64,000 nucleotides of DNA from Dehalobacterium sp040766325 (GTDB lineage Bacteria; Bacillota; Dehalobacteriia; Dehalobacteriales; Dehalobacteriaceae), in assembly GCA_040766325.1 (NCBI GenBank), contig JAXGQR010000006.1, positions 1 to 64,000 of the forward strand. The letters are read 5' to 3'. Under the pieces are notes generated by a model. The model searched no databases. It was given only the letters and a program-made list of their open reading frames with translations, and was not told the origin of the DNA. Shown here piece by piece: positions 53,956-63,328 of the stretch (positions within the stretch are counted from its first letter, which is position 1; each line of letters opens with the position of its first letter). The position numbers and the translations under genes are program-made.

Positions 53956-54515
53956 TTAATAAAACTATCGCACGAAGATATGCCCAGGCCATTTTTGCTA
54001 TTGCCCAGGAACAAAACCAAATAGAAGCATATGCCCGAGATTTAGAAAGAGTGATCCAGCTTATTGAAAACAATGAGGATCTAAAAAATCTCATCTATGG
54101 TCGCTTTGTACCCTTGAACGGCAAAAAAGAGGTCGTCTCAAAAATCATTGATGGGGTAAACCCCATGGTAGCTAACTTTATTTATTTGGTCCTGGATAAA
54201 TCACGGGAAAATTATCTCGTCGCAATCCTCGATGTGTTCAATGAATTGGTGGCTGAGAAAAATATGATTGTGCAGGCTCAGGTGCGGGCAGCTGCTCCTC
54301 TTACAAAAGCGCAGGTACAAAAACTGGAAGAAAAACTGTCCCAAATTTCAGGCCGCAACGTAAAGGCTCAGGTGCAGGTGGAGCCATCTTTGCTCGGAGG
54401 CATTTCTGTGCGCATCGGGGACACGGTATACGACGGCAGTATTATAAAAAAATTAAGTTTGTTAAAAGAACACCTCCAACAAAATTCTGTTGGGAAGATA
54501 GGGGTGAGGCAATAA
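53952..54515 (+). CDS. atpH: ATP synthase F1 subunit delta
   Basis: This 187-residue subunit joins the b dimer to the top of F1. The N-terminal helical bundle (KTIARRYAQAIFAIA) and the C-terminal signature PSLLGGISVRIGDTVYDGSI are typical. ATG 53952 overlaps atpF; the stop abuts the atpA start, so translation is coupled across the three genes. Confidence 0.95.
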   Translation: MINKTIARRYAQAIFAIAQEQNQIEAYARDLERVIQLIENNEDLKNLIYGRFVPLNGKKEVVSKIIDGVNPMVANFIYLVLDKSRENYLVAILDVFNELVAEKNMIVQAQVRAAAPLTKAQVQKLEEKLSQISGRNVKAQVQVEPSLLGGISVRIGDTVYDGSIIKKLSLLKEHLQQNSVGKIGVRQ

Positions 54516-56021
54516 ATGAGCATCAGACCTGAGGAAATAAGTTCGATTCTTAAGCAACAAATAGAAAACTATCAAGCTGATGTTGATGTTTCTGAAACAG
54601 GAACCGTGATTACCGTGGGAGACGGTATTTGCCGCATCTATGGCATGGAAAATGCCATGGCCGGGGAGTTGGTGAGGTTTTCCAATGGTGTTTCCGGCAT
54701 GGTGCAAAACTTGGAAGAAGATAATATCGGATGTGTTATTCTTGGTCCCTTTACGGACATTCGTGAAGGGGATGAAGTAAGACGTACGGGAAGAATCATG
54801 GAAGTTCCCGTTGGAGATGCTTTGATTGGGCGGGTTGTGAATCCCCTGGGTGAGCCATTAGACGGGAAGGGCCCCATTCAAACAGACACTTATCGTGCGG
54901 TGGAATCTCCGGCACCTGGGGTTGTGTCCCGTCGTTCTGTCTATGAACCACTGCAAACGGGGTTAAAGGCCATCGATGCCTTGGTGCCCATTGGCCGGGG
55001 TCAACGTGAGTTAATTATTGGAGACAGACAAACGGGTAAAACGGCTGTGGCTATTGACACCATCATCAACCAAAAAGGCAAAGGCGTTATTTGCATTTAT
55101 GTTGCCATTGGGCAGAAAGCATCTACAGTGGCCAGCGTGGTTAACCGGCTGGAACAACACGGAGCGATGGAGTATACGATCGTAGTTTCCGCGGCTGCCA
55201 GTGAACCTGCCCCCCTTCTTTATATTGCCCCTTATGCCGGAGCTAGTATGGGCGAACATTTTATGTACAACGGCGGCCATGTCCTGATTGTCTATGATGA
55301 TCTTACTAAACAAGCGGCTGCCTATCGTGAACTTTCTTTGCTGCTTAAAAGGCCTCCCGGACGTGAAGCTTTTCCCGGGGATGTTTTTTATCTCCATTCC
55401 CGGCTCCTAGAGCGGTCTGCTAAATTAAACGATGAATTAGGAGGCGGGTCAATGACCGCTTTGCCGATTATTGAAACCCAGGCAGGCGATGTGTCCGCCT
55501 ATATTCCTACTAACGTAATTTCTATTACCGATGGACAGATCTTCCTGGAAACAGACCTTTTTCATGCCGGGGTACGTCCCGCGATTAACGTGGGGATTTC
55601 TGTATCCCGGGTAGGGGGATCTGCCCAGGTCAAGGCGATGAAACAGGTAGCAGGCCGTTTACGTATGGATTTAGCTCAGTATCGGGAATTAGCAGCTTTT
55701 GCTCAGTTTGGTTCCGACCTGGACAAGGTGACCATGGCTACATTGTCCCGGGGGGAAAGAATGGTAGAAATTCTCAAGCAAGATCAATATGCCCCGATGG
55801 CCGTGGAGGATCAGGTGGTTGTAATCTACGCTGCGGCTAACGGTTTCTGTGATGATATATCTGTCGACCGGATCTCGGATTTTGAAAAAGGGTTTTTATC
55901 CTATCTCAAAGCTAATCGCGGGGAGATTCTTACAACCATCGAGCAGGAAAAGAAATTATCCGATGAAACCATAGAAAAATTAAGAACGGCTATTGAAGAA
56001 TTTAAAAAGACCTTTGTGTAA
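54516..56021 (+). CDS. atpA: ATP synthase F1 subunit alpha
   Basis: This 501-residue non-catalytic nucleotide-binding subunit has the P-loop GDRQTGKTAVA near 169-179 and LIVYDDLTKQAAAYRELSLLLKRPPGREAFPGDVFYLHSRLLER (read in parts), including the conserved PGREA region. The Arg finger lies in GISVSRVGGSAQ. ATG 54516 follows GGGGTGAGG. Complete and undisturbed, unlike several genes elsewhere in the window. Confidence 0.98.
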   Translation: MSIRPEEISSILKQQIENYQADVDVSETGTVITVGDGICRIYGMENAMAGELVRFSNGVSGMVQNLEEDNIGCVILGPFTDIREGDEVRRTGRIMEVPVGDALIGRVVNPLGEPLDGKGPIQTDTYRAVESPAPGVVSRRSVYEPLQTGLKAIDALVPIGRGQRELIIGDRQTGKTAVAIDTIINQKGKGVICIYVAIGQKASTVASVVNRLEQHGAMEYTIVVSAAASEPAPLLYIAPYAGASMGEHFMYNGGHVLIVYDDLTKQAAAYRELSLLLKRPPGREAFPGDVFYLHSRLLERSAKLNDELGGGSMTALPIIETQAGDVSAYIPTNVISITDGQIFLETDLFHAGVRPAINVGISVSRVGGSAQVKAMKQVAGRLRMDLAQYRELAAFAQFGSDLDKVTMATLSRGERMVEILKQDQYAPMAVEDQVVVIYAAANGFCDDISVDRISDFEKGFLSYLKANRGEILTTIEQEKKLSDETIEKLRTAIEEFKKTFV

Positions 56022-56078
56022 ATCCCAAGTAAATGTTTGTCGTTTACGCCAACAAACTGTATAAGGTGGTGAAACAGT

Positions 56079-56930
56079 ATGGCGAATGCACGGGAAATCA
56101 GGCGGCGGATTCGCGCCATCAAGAATATGCAGCAGATTACCAAGGCTATGAAAATGGTATCCGCCTCCAAGTTAAGAAAAGCCCAGGCGAATGTGGTGGC
56201 TGCCCGCCCCTATGCCCAGAAAATAAGAGAAGTTTTAGGTCATCTTGCCGGCAGTTCTCAAGGATATACCCATCCTTTCATGGAAGAGCGGGAAACGAAA
56301 AGAATTGGTCTGGTAGTTATTACCGGAGACCGAGGTCTGTGCGGAGGATTTAATAACAATGTGATTCGCATGACAGAACATTTTATAGCCGAGCAAGACC
56401 AAGAATCAGCATTGATTGCGGTAGGCAGCAAAGGACGGGATTATTTTAGAAGACGGGGTGTGGAAATTACTGAGGAGTACACTAATATCGGCGATAACCC
56501 CACCTTTATTCAGGGTAAAGAATTGGCAAAGCGTATAATGGCTTTGTATCATGAGGGCGTTTTTGACGAGATTTATCTCATGTTTACGGAGTTTAAGTCG
56601 GCAATGTCCATGAAACCCATGTCTTTGAAGCTCCTGCCTATCCAACCGGAGGGAAATGGCAACTTAGATGAGGTTGAATATATCTATGAACCTTCAGAGG
56701 GAGAAGTTATGGAGCGTCTGCTCCCCTCTTATGTGGAAACCATTGTATACCGGGCTTTATTGGAATCAAAAGCAAGTGAGCACGGGGCTAGAATGACTGC
56801 CATGAGTTCAGCCACAGATAATACTGAGGAGATTATTGCAAAACTAACCTTGAATCTGAACCGTGCCCGTCAAGCGGCTATTACAACGGAAATTTCAGAA
56901 ATTGTTAGCGGTGCGGCGGCACTGCAATAA
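56079..56930 (+). CDS. atpG: ATP synthase F1 subunit gamma
   Basis: This 283-residue central rotor shaft starts MANAREIRRRIRAIKNMQQITKAMKMVSASKLRKAQ (family N-terminal helix, shown in part). The C-terminal helix MTAMSSATDNTEEII is the other conserved part. ATG 56079 follows AAGGTGGTG. GDRGLCGGFN marks the Rossmann-like domain. Confidence 0.97.
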   Translation: MANAREIRRRIRAIKNMQQITKAMKMVSASKLRKAQANVVAARPYAQKIREVLGHLAGSSQGYTHPFMEERETKRIGLVVITGDRGLCGGFNNNVIRMTEHFIAEQDQESALIAVGSKGRDYFRRRGVEITEEYTNIGDNPTFIQGKELAKRIMALYHEGVFDEIYLMFTEFKSAMSMKPMSLKLLPIQPEGNGNLDEVEYIYEPSEGEVMERLLPSYVETIVYRALLESKASEHGARMTAMSSATDNTEEIIAKLTLNLNRARQAAITTEISEIVSGAAALQ

Positions 56931-56971
56931 TCAACCCGTGATCAAGTGATATGTAAGGGAGGTTTAAGATA

Positions 56972-58372
56972 GTGGCAATCGGAAAAGTCAGGCAAATCAT
57001 TGGCCCGGTAGTAGATATCGAATTTCCTGCCGGCCAGCTTCCGGATATATATAATGCGATAACGATTAAAGAGGGCGATCGACTCAATATCACCTTGGAG
57101 ACTATGCAGCACTTGGGAAATGACACGGTGCGCTGTGTCGCCCTTTCCTCAACAGATGGACTGCAAAGAGGAGTGGAGGCCAATGATGAAGGCCATCCCA
57201 TTTCTATTCCCGTGGGCAGGGCAACCTTAGGCCGCATGCTGAGCGTGATTGGAGATCCTATTGATGGGATGGGTCCTGTTGAGTCTACGGAAACCTTGCC
57301 CATTCACCGGGCAGCACCTACCTTTGAAGAATTGGAACCTTCCACGGAGATCTTGGAAACAGGAATTAAAGTGGTAGATCTTCTGGCCCCTTATGCCAAA
57401 GGAGGTAAGGTGGGTCTTTTTGGTGGTGCCGGTGTAGGGAAAACAGTTTTAATTATGGAGTTAATTCGTAATATTGCCTACGAACACGGAGGTTTCTCCG
57501 TTTTTGCCGGAGTGGGAGAACGTACCCGGGAAGGAAACGATCTCTGGAATGAAATGAAAGAATCCGGGGTTATTGACAAAACCGCTCTGGTATTTGGACA
57601 AATGAATGAACCCCCCGGAGCCCGCTTGCGCGTGGGACTCACGGGGTTAACCATTGCCGAATCCTTTAGGGATGGTGAAGGTCAGGACGTACTGCTCTTT
57701 GTTGATAATATTTTCCGCTTTACCCAGGCAGGCTCCGAGGTATCGGCACTTTTGGGACGTATGCCTTCGGCTGTGGGTTATCAGCCCACCCTTGCAACAG
57801 AAATGGGTAATCTTCAGGAAAGGATTACCTCGACCAAAAAAGGTTCCATTACTTCCGTACAAGCCATCTATGTACCGGCGGACGATCTCACCGACCCTGC
57901 TCCGGCTACGGCTTTTGCCCACCTGGATGCAACAACGGTACTATCACGACAAATTGTTGAGCTGGGCATTTATCCGGCAGTTGATCCCTTGGACTCCACT
58001 TCACGCATTTTAGATCCCAGAATTTTAGGGGAGGAGCATTATCAGGTGGCCCGAGCAGTGCAAGGGGTGCTCCAACGGTATACGGAGTTACAGGATATTA
58101 TCGCTATTTTGGGTATGGATGAGTTAGCGGAAGAAGATAAGATTATTGTAGCTCGGGCACGTAAGATTCAGAGATTCTTATCTCAGCCTTTCCACGTAGC
58201 AGAAGCTTTTACATCAACACCGGGAAAATATGTTCCTTTAAAAGATACGATCAAAGGTTTCAAGGAAATCATTGACGGGAAACATGATGACTTGCCTGAA
58301 CAGGCCTTCTTGATGATGGGAACCATTGAAGATGTGGTGGAAAATGCCAAACGGCTTGAAGGACGTGGTTAA
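56972..58372 (+). CDS. atpD: ATP synthase F1 subunit beta
   Basis: This 466-residue catalytic subunit has the P-loop GGAGVGKTVL near residues 152-161, the catalytic Glu in GERTREGNDL and Walker B LLFVDNIFRFTQAGSEVSALLGRMPSAVGYQPTLATEMG (read in parts). The DELSEED-type lever reads DELAEED. It starts at GTG 56972 behind AAGGGAGG. Confidence 0.98.
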   Translation: MAIGKVRQIIGPVVDIEFPAGQLPDIYNAITIKEGDRLNITLETMQHLGNDTVRCVALSSTDGLQRGVEANDEGHPISIPVGRATLGRMLSVIGDPIDGMGPVESTETLPIHRAAPTFEELEPSTEILETGIKVVDLLAPYAKGGKVGLFGGAGVGKTVLIMELIRNIAYEHGGFSVFAGVGERTREGNDLWNEMKESGVIDKTALVFGQMNEPPGARLRVGLTGLTIAESFRDGEGQDVLLFVDNIFRFTQAGSEVSALLGRMPSAVGYQPTLATEMGNLQERITSTKKGSITSVQAIYVPADDLTDPAPATAFAHLDATTVLSRQIVELGIYPAVDPLDSTSRILDPRILGEEHYQVARAVQGVLQRYTELQDIIAILGMDELAEEDKIIVARARKIQRFLSQPFHVAEAFTSTPGKYVPLKDTIKGFKEIIDGKHDDLPEQAFLMMGTIEDVVENAKRLEGRG

Positions 58373-58374
58373 AA

Positions 58375-58776
58375 ATGGCGGAGAAGTCCATTCAACTTGA
58401 TGTTGTCACTCCAGAAAAAAAGGTTTGTTCCCAAGAGGTGGAATCCTTGGTCGTGCCGGCTACAACAGGCTATTTAGGGGTTTTGCCCAATCATGCTCCT
58501 TTAATTACTGCTTTGGATATTGGTGTTGTAAGATTTACTCAAGATGGCAAATCCATCAAAATGGCCGTCAACGGCGGTTTTCTGGAAGTAAAGGATAATA
58601 AGGCGGTTATCCTGGCTGATACGGCGGAATTAGGTGATCAAATCGATCTTGCCCGCGCCGAAGAGGCCAAAGAAAGAGCCCTGCGTCGTTTAACGGAAAG
58701 ACCGGCTGACCTTGATGTGATACGAGCAGAATTAGCCCTAAAACGAGCGCAGAGCAGAATTAAAGCGGCAAAATAA
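58375..58776 (+). CDS. atpC: ATP synthase F1 subunit epsilon
   Basis: This 133-residue subunit has the N-terminal beta-sandwich (LDVVTPEKKVCSQEVESLVVPATTGYLGVLPNHAPLI, read in parts) and the C-terminal helical hairpin (RAEEAKERALRRL, AELALKRAQSRIKAA) that can inhibit rotation. It starts three bases after atpD. It ends the operon, followed by a terminator. Confidence 0.96.
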   Translation: MAEKSIQLDVVTPEKKVCSQEVESLVVPATTGYLGVLPNHAPLITALDIGVVRFTQDGKSIKMAVNGGFLEVKDNKAVILADTAELGDQIDLARAEEAKERALRRLTERPADLDVIRAELALKRAQSRIKAAK

Positions 58777-58797
58777 CGACATATAAAAAAGATGAAT

Positions 58798-58845
58798 AAT
58801 CCCCTGTCTATCCCCTTCTTTGAGGGGAAGATTAGGGGATTTTTT
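58798..58845 (+). terminator. Terminator of the ATP synthase operon
   Basis: AATCCCCT pairs with AGGGGATT, with an inner TCCCCT/AGGGGA hairpin, followed by TTTTT. Confidence 0.85.
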
Positions 58846-58908
58846 GGTATATTCTTTTTCTTCAATGGTAAGGATAGTGAGAAATACGATTGAGGAAAGA
58901 GGAACGTT

Positions 58909-59676
58909 ATGAAGATTAAGCAGAAAAAATATTTTGTGATTTTAATCGGGATGATTGCATTTGGCTATTCTATCAATTATTATTACTTTAGCACAAAACC
59001 AACTGCGAATATAACCTATGCTTCTATGGAATCGTCTTTGGAACAACTTAACGCAACTTTTGCGGAAGCGAAACTTCAGGGATGGGGCAAGGTGCAGGAT
59101 GCATTTTCTACCCCGGAAGAACTGGCATCATATGGTGCTAAAATCCAGGAAATTATGGGCTTAATGGATCCGATAACTACAGAAGATGCTTCCGGCGACA
59201 GCTTTCGCAGCTTTAAGCTTAAGGGGAAAATTGCAAAAAATTATGAAGCTGAAGTTGTTTTTCAATCATTGACGGACACAAAAAACTTAGAAGAAACGTA
59301 TTTAATTATAAGTATGGTGGATCGTCGTGGTACTGGTTTTTTGGACGAGATGCATGAGAAAATTAATAGGTCATTTCAGTTGTTTGATCAGAAGCCTAAA
59401 ATAAATCAATTGTTGATTAGTTATTATCCGGGACAATTGTCTCCCCAAGTCTATCATAACAAGATCAATGAAATTTTTTCCACCTTGGGTGGCAGTATAA
59501 ATGGGGAAGCTCAGGAAGATAATTATCTGAGTAAAACCGGTTATGTACCAAACCTGGGAGAATCATTACAGGTAATTGATCAGGATGTTAATTTGCAGGT
59601 AGCCATGTTTTATGATGAGTGGGCGGATCGAACATATCTGTATTTGGGTTCTCCGCTGATCTATGCGGATTATTAG
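58909..59676 (+). CDS. ywmB: YwmB-family secreted or membrane-anchored protein
   Basis: This 255-residue protein has an N-terminal hydrophobic anchor or signal (YFVILIGMIAFGYSINYYYF). The remainder resembles the YwmB family (TATA-box-binding-like fold), found only in spore formers between atpC and murA. Function is unknown; position and phyletic pattern suggest a sporulation link. ATG 58909 follows GAGGAAAGAGG. The ending is intact (LYLGSPLIYADY, typical of the family). Confidence 0.8.
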   Translation: MKIKQKKYFVILIGMIAFGYSINYYYFSTKPTANITYASMESSLEQLNATFAEAKLQGWGKVQDAFSTPEELASYGAKIQEIMGLMDPITTEDASGDSFRSFKLKGKIAKNYEAEVVFQSLTDTKNLEETYLIISMVDRRGTGFLDEMHEKINRSFQLFDQKPKINQLLISYYPGQLSPQVYHNKINEIFSTLGGSINGEAQEDNYLSKTGYVPNLGESLQVIDQDVNLQVAMFYDEWADRTYLYLGSPLIYADY

Positions 59677-59754
59677 TAAAAACCACCAAGGGAATATTTT
59701 TTGCGTATAATTTGTGCTAGACGTAGTGAAATGCAAGCAGGAGGGAACGGGAAT

Positions 59755-61002
59755 TTGGAGAGAATAGTAACCGAAGGGGGCATCCCATTAAAAGGAACGG
59801 TTCAAATTAGTGGCGCGAAAAATGCAGTTTTGCCGGTGATTGCCGGTGCCATCCTGTCCGAGGAAAAGTGTCAGCTGCATGACATCCCTGACCTAGCGGA
59901 TGTCTATAATATTTGTGAGGTATTAAGTTCTTTAGGCGTGGATACAAGTTTGCGGGATCATAAGTTGATGGTGGATGCAGCGGAAATATTGGATTATAAT
60001 GCGCCCCATGATTGTGTACGCCGTATGCGTGCCTCATTTTTAGTTATGGGGCCGTTGCTGGCTCGTCTGGGACGAGCCCGCATGTCACTGCCGGGGGGAT
60101 GTGCTATTGGCAGTCGTCCCATTGATCTTCATTTAAAGGGCTTTGAAGCCCTTGGGGCCGATATAACCATTGGCCATGGTTATATTGAAGCCAGGGCTAA
60201 AAGATTAATCGGAAATCGCATTTATTTGGATTTCCCCAGTGTCGGTGCTACAGAAAACATTATGATGGCAGCGACATTGGCCCAAGGAACAACCACAATC
60301 GAGAATGCGGCTGAAGAACCGGAGATTGTGGATTTAGCGAATTTTCTAAATGCTATGGGGGCAAATGTTAAAGGTGCCGGAACCAAGGTGATTCGTATTG
60401 ACGGAGTAAAACATCTTAATGGTGTTCACCATACCGTGATTCCCGATCGGGTAGAAGCAGGTAGCTTTATGGTTGCTGCTGCGGCCACGGGAGGCAACGT
60501 ACTCATTAACAATGTCATTGAGGATCATTTAAAATCAGTTGTGGCGAAATTAAAGGAAACAGGGGCCCAGGTGCTGGAAGAAGGGGACGGACTCAGGGTC
60601 ATCGGTGTCCCAGAGGTGATTCCTGTTGATATTAAAACCTTACCTTATCCCGGTTTCCCAACGGATATGCAGGCGCAGTTTATGGCTTTGATGACTTGTT
60701 CTAAGGGAACCAGTGTTGTTACAGAAACTGTGTTTGAAAATCGTTTCATGCATGTAGCCGAATTAAATCGTATGTCGGCAAATATAAAAATTGAAGGACA
60801 TAGTGCCGTGGTTAAAGGGGTCAATAATTTAACCGGTGCCGATGTCAAAGCAACAGATCTGCGAGCCGGTGCCGCCCTAGTGATTGCCGGCTTGATGGCA
60901 GAAGGAAAAACAACCATCGGCTGTATTCATCATATCGACCGGGGATATGAAAATTTGATCAGCAAAATGCAATCATTAGGGGCCAATATCACCCGGGAGT
61001 AG
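59755..61002 (+). CDS. murA: UDP-N-acetylglucosamine 1-carboxyvinyltransferase
   Basis: This 415-residue enzyme adds enolpyruvate to UDP-GlcNAc, the first committed step of peptidoglycan synthesis and the fosfomycin target. The reactive Cys is C116 in LPGGCAIGSRPIDLH. GAKNAVLP near the N-terminus and YPGFPTDMQAQFMAL also fit. Start TTG 59755 has AGGAGGG nine bases upstream; the longer frame from 59701 adds non-homologous residues. A Cys at 116 (not Asp) predicts fosfomycin sensitivity. Confidence 0.96.
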   Translation: MERIVTEGGIPLKGTVQISGAKNAVLPVIAGAILSEEKCQLHDIPDLADVYNICEVLSSLGVDTSLRDHKLMVDAAEILDYNAPHDCVRRMRASFLVMGPLLARLGRARMSLPGGCAIGSRPIDLHLKGFEALGADITIGHGYIEARAKRLIGNRIYLDFPSVGATENIMMAATLAQGTTTIENAAEEPEIVDLANFLNAMGANVKGAGTKVIRIDGVKHLNGVHHTVIPDRVEAGSFMVAAAATGGNVLINNVIEDHLKSVVAKLKETGAQVLEEGDGLRVIGVPEVIPVDIKTLPYPGFPTDMQAQFMALMTCSKGTSVVTETVFENRFMHVAELNRMSANIKIEGHSAVVKGVNNLTGADVKATDLRAGAALVIAGLMAEGKTTIGCIHHIDRGYENLISKMQSLGANITRE

Positions 61003-61017
61003 TTAGGTGGCAAGAAT

Positions 61018-61068
61018 GGTAATATGACAAAAAGCCATTGGCTTTTAGGCATATTACCGTTTTTTTTT
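61018..61068 (+). terminator. Intrinsic terminator after murA
   Basis: GGTAATATG pairs with CATATTACC, with an inner AAAAGCC/GGCTTTT hairpin, followed by nine T. Confidence 0.9.
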
Positions 61069-61107
61069 CATAAGGATATTTATAAGGTTTTTATCGGGAG
61101 ATGAGGA

Positions 61108-62052
61108 ATGAAAAGGTTTTCACTCTTTTTGCTCTTTCTCTTTGCCTTGGGGACATTTTTGCTGCTAAAATTTTTTGGTCCTTGGGAATCCGAAAACATG
61201 GGAGGACCCTTGATTCGTGTTTATCTCACGGGAGAAAATAAAACTGTGCACATGCCTTTGGAAGAATATTTAGTAGGCGTTTTAGCGGCTGAGATGCCTG
61301 CGTGCTTTGAGGAAGAGGCACTTAAAGCTCAAGCCGTTGCAGCGAGAACCTACGCTTTGCAAAAACAGGAGGCCTCTCAGAGCGCCCCCAATCCCTTCCA
61401 CCCGCAAAGTGATGTTTGTATCAATCCCAGTCATTGCCAAGGCTGGTTATCATCTCAAGAAATGAAAGCGAAATGGGGTTGGTTAAAATATCGGGAATAC
61501 GAAAGAAAGCTCAGACGTGTCCTGGGGGAAACCCATGGCCTGGTAGCAAAATTTGAGGGGAAATTGATTGATCCGGTATATCATTCTACTTGCGGGGGGA
61601 GGACCGAAAATGGGGCTGAAATATGGACTAATGATGTACCTTATTTAACCTCCGTATCCTGTGCACTGGATCAGGAATCCCCCAGGTATCAAGGAGCAAC
61701 CACCGTACCTATCAATGAGTTTTTAAAAAAACTGAATTTAGAGGCACAAGGCAATAATTTTTCAGCAGCGTCTCTGGGCCTGCGGGAAAAAACTGCGTCC
61801 GGACGTGTTAAAAGTATCAATGTTTTAGGCCACACCTTCACCGGAAGTGAGATACGCAGTAAATTTGCCTTAAATTCTACCAACTTCACATGGACTGTGC
61901 ACGAAGATAAAATTGTTTTTCGCACCATCGGGTACGGCCATGGGGTGGGCCTGTGTCAGTATGGTGCCCATGGGATGGCAAAAAAAGGAGCTACGGCACA
62001 AGAAATCTTACACCATTATTATCAGGGCATTACCTTGGATAAAATATATTAA
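61108..62052 (+). CDS. spoIID: Stage II sporulation protein D, peptidoglycan lytic transglycosylase
   Basis: This 314-residue membrane-anchored enzyme (hydrophobic segment FSLFLLFLFALGTFLLLKFF near the N-terminus) is part of the DMP complex that thins septal peptidoglycan and drives engulfment. The catalytic Glu is in LEEYLVGVLAAEMPA; ALKAQAVAARTYAL follows. STCGGRTENGAEIW and GYGHGVGLCQYGAHGMA are conserved zinc and fold motifs. ATG 61108 follows GGGAGATGAGG. In B. subtilis it is sigma-E dependent; I could not fit a sigma-E promoter with confidence. Confidence 0.96.
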   Translation: MKRFSLFLLFLFALGTFLLLKFFGPWESENMGGPLIRVYLTGENKTVHMPLEEYLVGVLAAEMPACFEEEALKAQAVAARTYALQKQEASQSAPNPFHPQSDVCINPSHCQGWLSSQEMKAKWGWLKYREYERKLRRVLGETHGLVAKFEGKLIDPVYHSTCGGRTENGAEIWTNDVPYLTSVSCALDQESPRYQGATTVPINEFLKKLNLEAQGNNFSAASLGLREKTASGRVKSINVLGHTFTGSEIRSKFALNSTNFTWTVHEDKIVFRTIGYGHGVGLCQYGAHGMAKKGATAQEILHHYYQGITLDKIY

Positions 62053-62075
62053 ATTGGCGAGATCCTCTTTTGCAC

Positions 62076-62105
62076 GTATAATTTAACCAATAAATGGTTA
62101 AATAG
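62076..62105 (+). promoter_or_regulatory. Candidate sigma-F promoter and overlapping operator-like palindrome for spoIIQ
   Basis: GTATA (62076-62080), 15 bases, GGTTAAATAG resembles the sigma-F pattern (GYWTA, then a GG-rich A-rich -10) known for spoIIQ. Inside it lies a perfect inverted repeat ATTTAACCA-5-TGGTTAAAT (62081-62103) with no T run, so it looks like a protein-binding site rather than a terminator. The -10 match is partial. Confidence 0.4.
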
Positions 62106-62125
62106 TGGAGGAGAGGTGATTTTTT

Positions 62126-62824
62126 ATGTTTGATATGAAAAAAATAAAGATAAAAACTGTCATCACTGGGATTGCCCTTGGGATCTTTGTGATTTTGTCC
62201 CTGGGGGGAATTTTCTATGAGGCTACCTATCAGGAAAATCAGGAGGATCAAGATAATAATGAAACAAGCGTAAACATAGTAGAAAAATCTTTAGAAAAGA
62301 ATCAGATTATCCTGGATCCTCATCGGGAGAAAGAGACAATACCTGCCTTAGCACTGGAAGAAAAGGTTCCCGAGATAAAACCCTCCGCTGGAAAAGAGCA
62401 TGAGGAAGAGCAGACCCAGGCATGGTCGGATATGTTAATGGATTGGCCGGGTCCGGGAGAGGTTATCGGGGAATACGGCTTTGGCTATGCGGAAACTTTT
62501 CAAGATTATCGATTTCATAGTGGTATTGATATCGCCCTGCCCCATGGATCTGAGGTGCAGGCAGCTTTGCCGGGTACCGTAGAGAGGATTTCAGAAAATC
62601 CCTGGTGGGGTTATGAACTAGTGATCCGGCATGGACCGGATTTGAAAACGATCTACAAAGGGATAAAGCCCATAAAAGATGAAGCCGGTTACCAAGTGGC
62701 AAGGGGTGAGATAATTGGGTTGGTCTTGCCCCAGATTAAATATGAAGGGACCATGCAACCTCATGTGCATTTTGAAATTCATCAGTCCGGGGCCGCAATA
62801 GATCCCAGGGAAAAACTAAAATAA
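62126..62824 (+). CDS. spoIIQ: SpoIIQ-like M23 family forespore membrane protein
   Basis: This 232-residue protein has one membrane segment (TVITGIALGIFVILSLGGIF), an acidic linker, and a C-terminal LytM/M23 domain. It sits between spoIID and spoIIID, where B. subtilis has spoIIQ; SpoIIQ binds SpoIIIAH across the septum. Zinc ligands are intact: FHSGIDIA and PHVHFEIH. In B. subtilis the site is degenerate, whereas clostridial SpoIIQ keeps it, so real endopeptidase activity is possible. ATG 62126 follows GGAGAGGTG. Confidence 0.88.
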   Translation: MFDMKKIKIKTVITGIALGIFVILSLGGIFYEATYQENQEDQDNNETSVNIVEKSLEKNQIILDPHREKETIPALALEEKVPEIKPSAGKEHEEEQTQAWSDMLMDWPGPGEVIGEYGFGYAETFQDYRFHSGIDIALPHGSEVQAALPGTVERISENPWWGYELVIRHGPDLKTIYKGIKPIKDEAGYQVARGEIIGLVLPQIKYEGTMQPHVHFEIHQSGAAIDPREKLK

Positions 62825-62860
62825 AATTAAGAAGAAGCATATTCGCTTTAACTTAGAGGT

Positions 62861-62900
62861 AAAGAACTAAGAAGCCTGACGGCTTTTTGGTTCTTTTTTT
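62861..62900 (+). terminator. Intrinsic terminator after spoIIQ
   Basis: AAAGAAC...AGAAGCC pairs with GGCTTTT...GTTCTTT around a short loop (one 2-base internal mismatch), then TTTTTTT. Confidence 0.85.
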
Positions 62901-62949
62901 GTCTTATCGCCAATATATATTTAAAAAAGACGGTAGGGGAGGCTAGTTT

Positions 62950-63225
62950 ATGCAGGACTACATTCAAAAGCGGGTGCTGGAAATTAGCCAATATATTTTA
63001 GAGTCATCAGCGACGGTGAGGCAAACTGCGTCTGTATTCGGTGTCAGTAAAAGTACCGTTCACAAAGATGTGACTGAGCGGTTACCTTTAATAAACGAAA
63101 TGATCGCAGCTCGCGTCAGGGAAATTTTGGATACCAATAAAGCAGAACGGCATCTACGGGGAGGTGAAGCAACAAAAAAAAAATACAGCTCGAGAAAAAA
63201 ACAAAATAATAAAGAAAAGAAATAA
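62950..63225 (+). CDS. spoIIID: Sporulation transcriptional regulator SpoIIID
   Basis: This 91-residue DNA-binding protein activates or represses mother-cell genes after sigma-E. The helix-turn-helix is RQTASVFGVSKSTVHKDVTERLP; the HLRGGEATKKKY tail is the family signature, with a longer Lys-rich end than in B. subtilis. ATG 62950 follows AGGGGAGGC. Its place before mbl matches Bacillus. Confidence 0.96.
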   Translation: MQDYIQKRVLEISQYILESSATVRQTASVFGVSKSTVHKDVTERLPLINEMIAARVREILDTNKAERHLRGGEATKKKYSSRKKQNNKEKK

Positions 63226-63264
63226 ACCAAAAATAGAGGATTTTCTTTGTAAAAAAAGAATATT

Positions 63265-63294
63265 TTGCACAAACTGCACTCTTTGGTTTATAAT
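63265..63294 (+). promoter_or_regulatory. Sigma-A type promoter upstream of the mbl leader
   Basis: TTGCAC, 18 bases, TATAAT (63289-63294). It lies 108 bases upstream of the mbl start, with a terminator-like hairpin in between. Confidence 0.6.
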
Positions 63295-63328
63295 AGTAAT
63301 GTTCAGATAAGATGATAATGGTTAAAAT

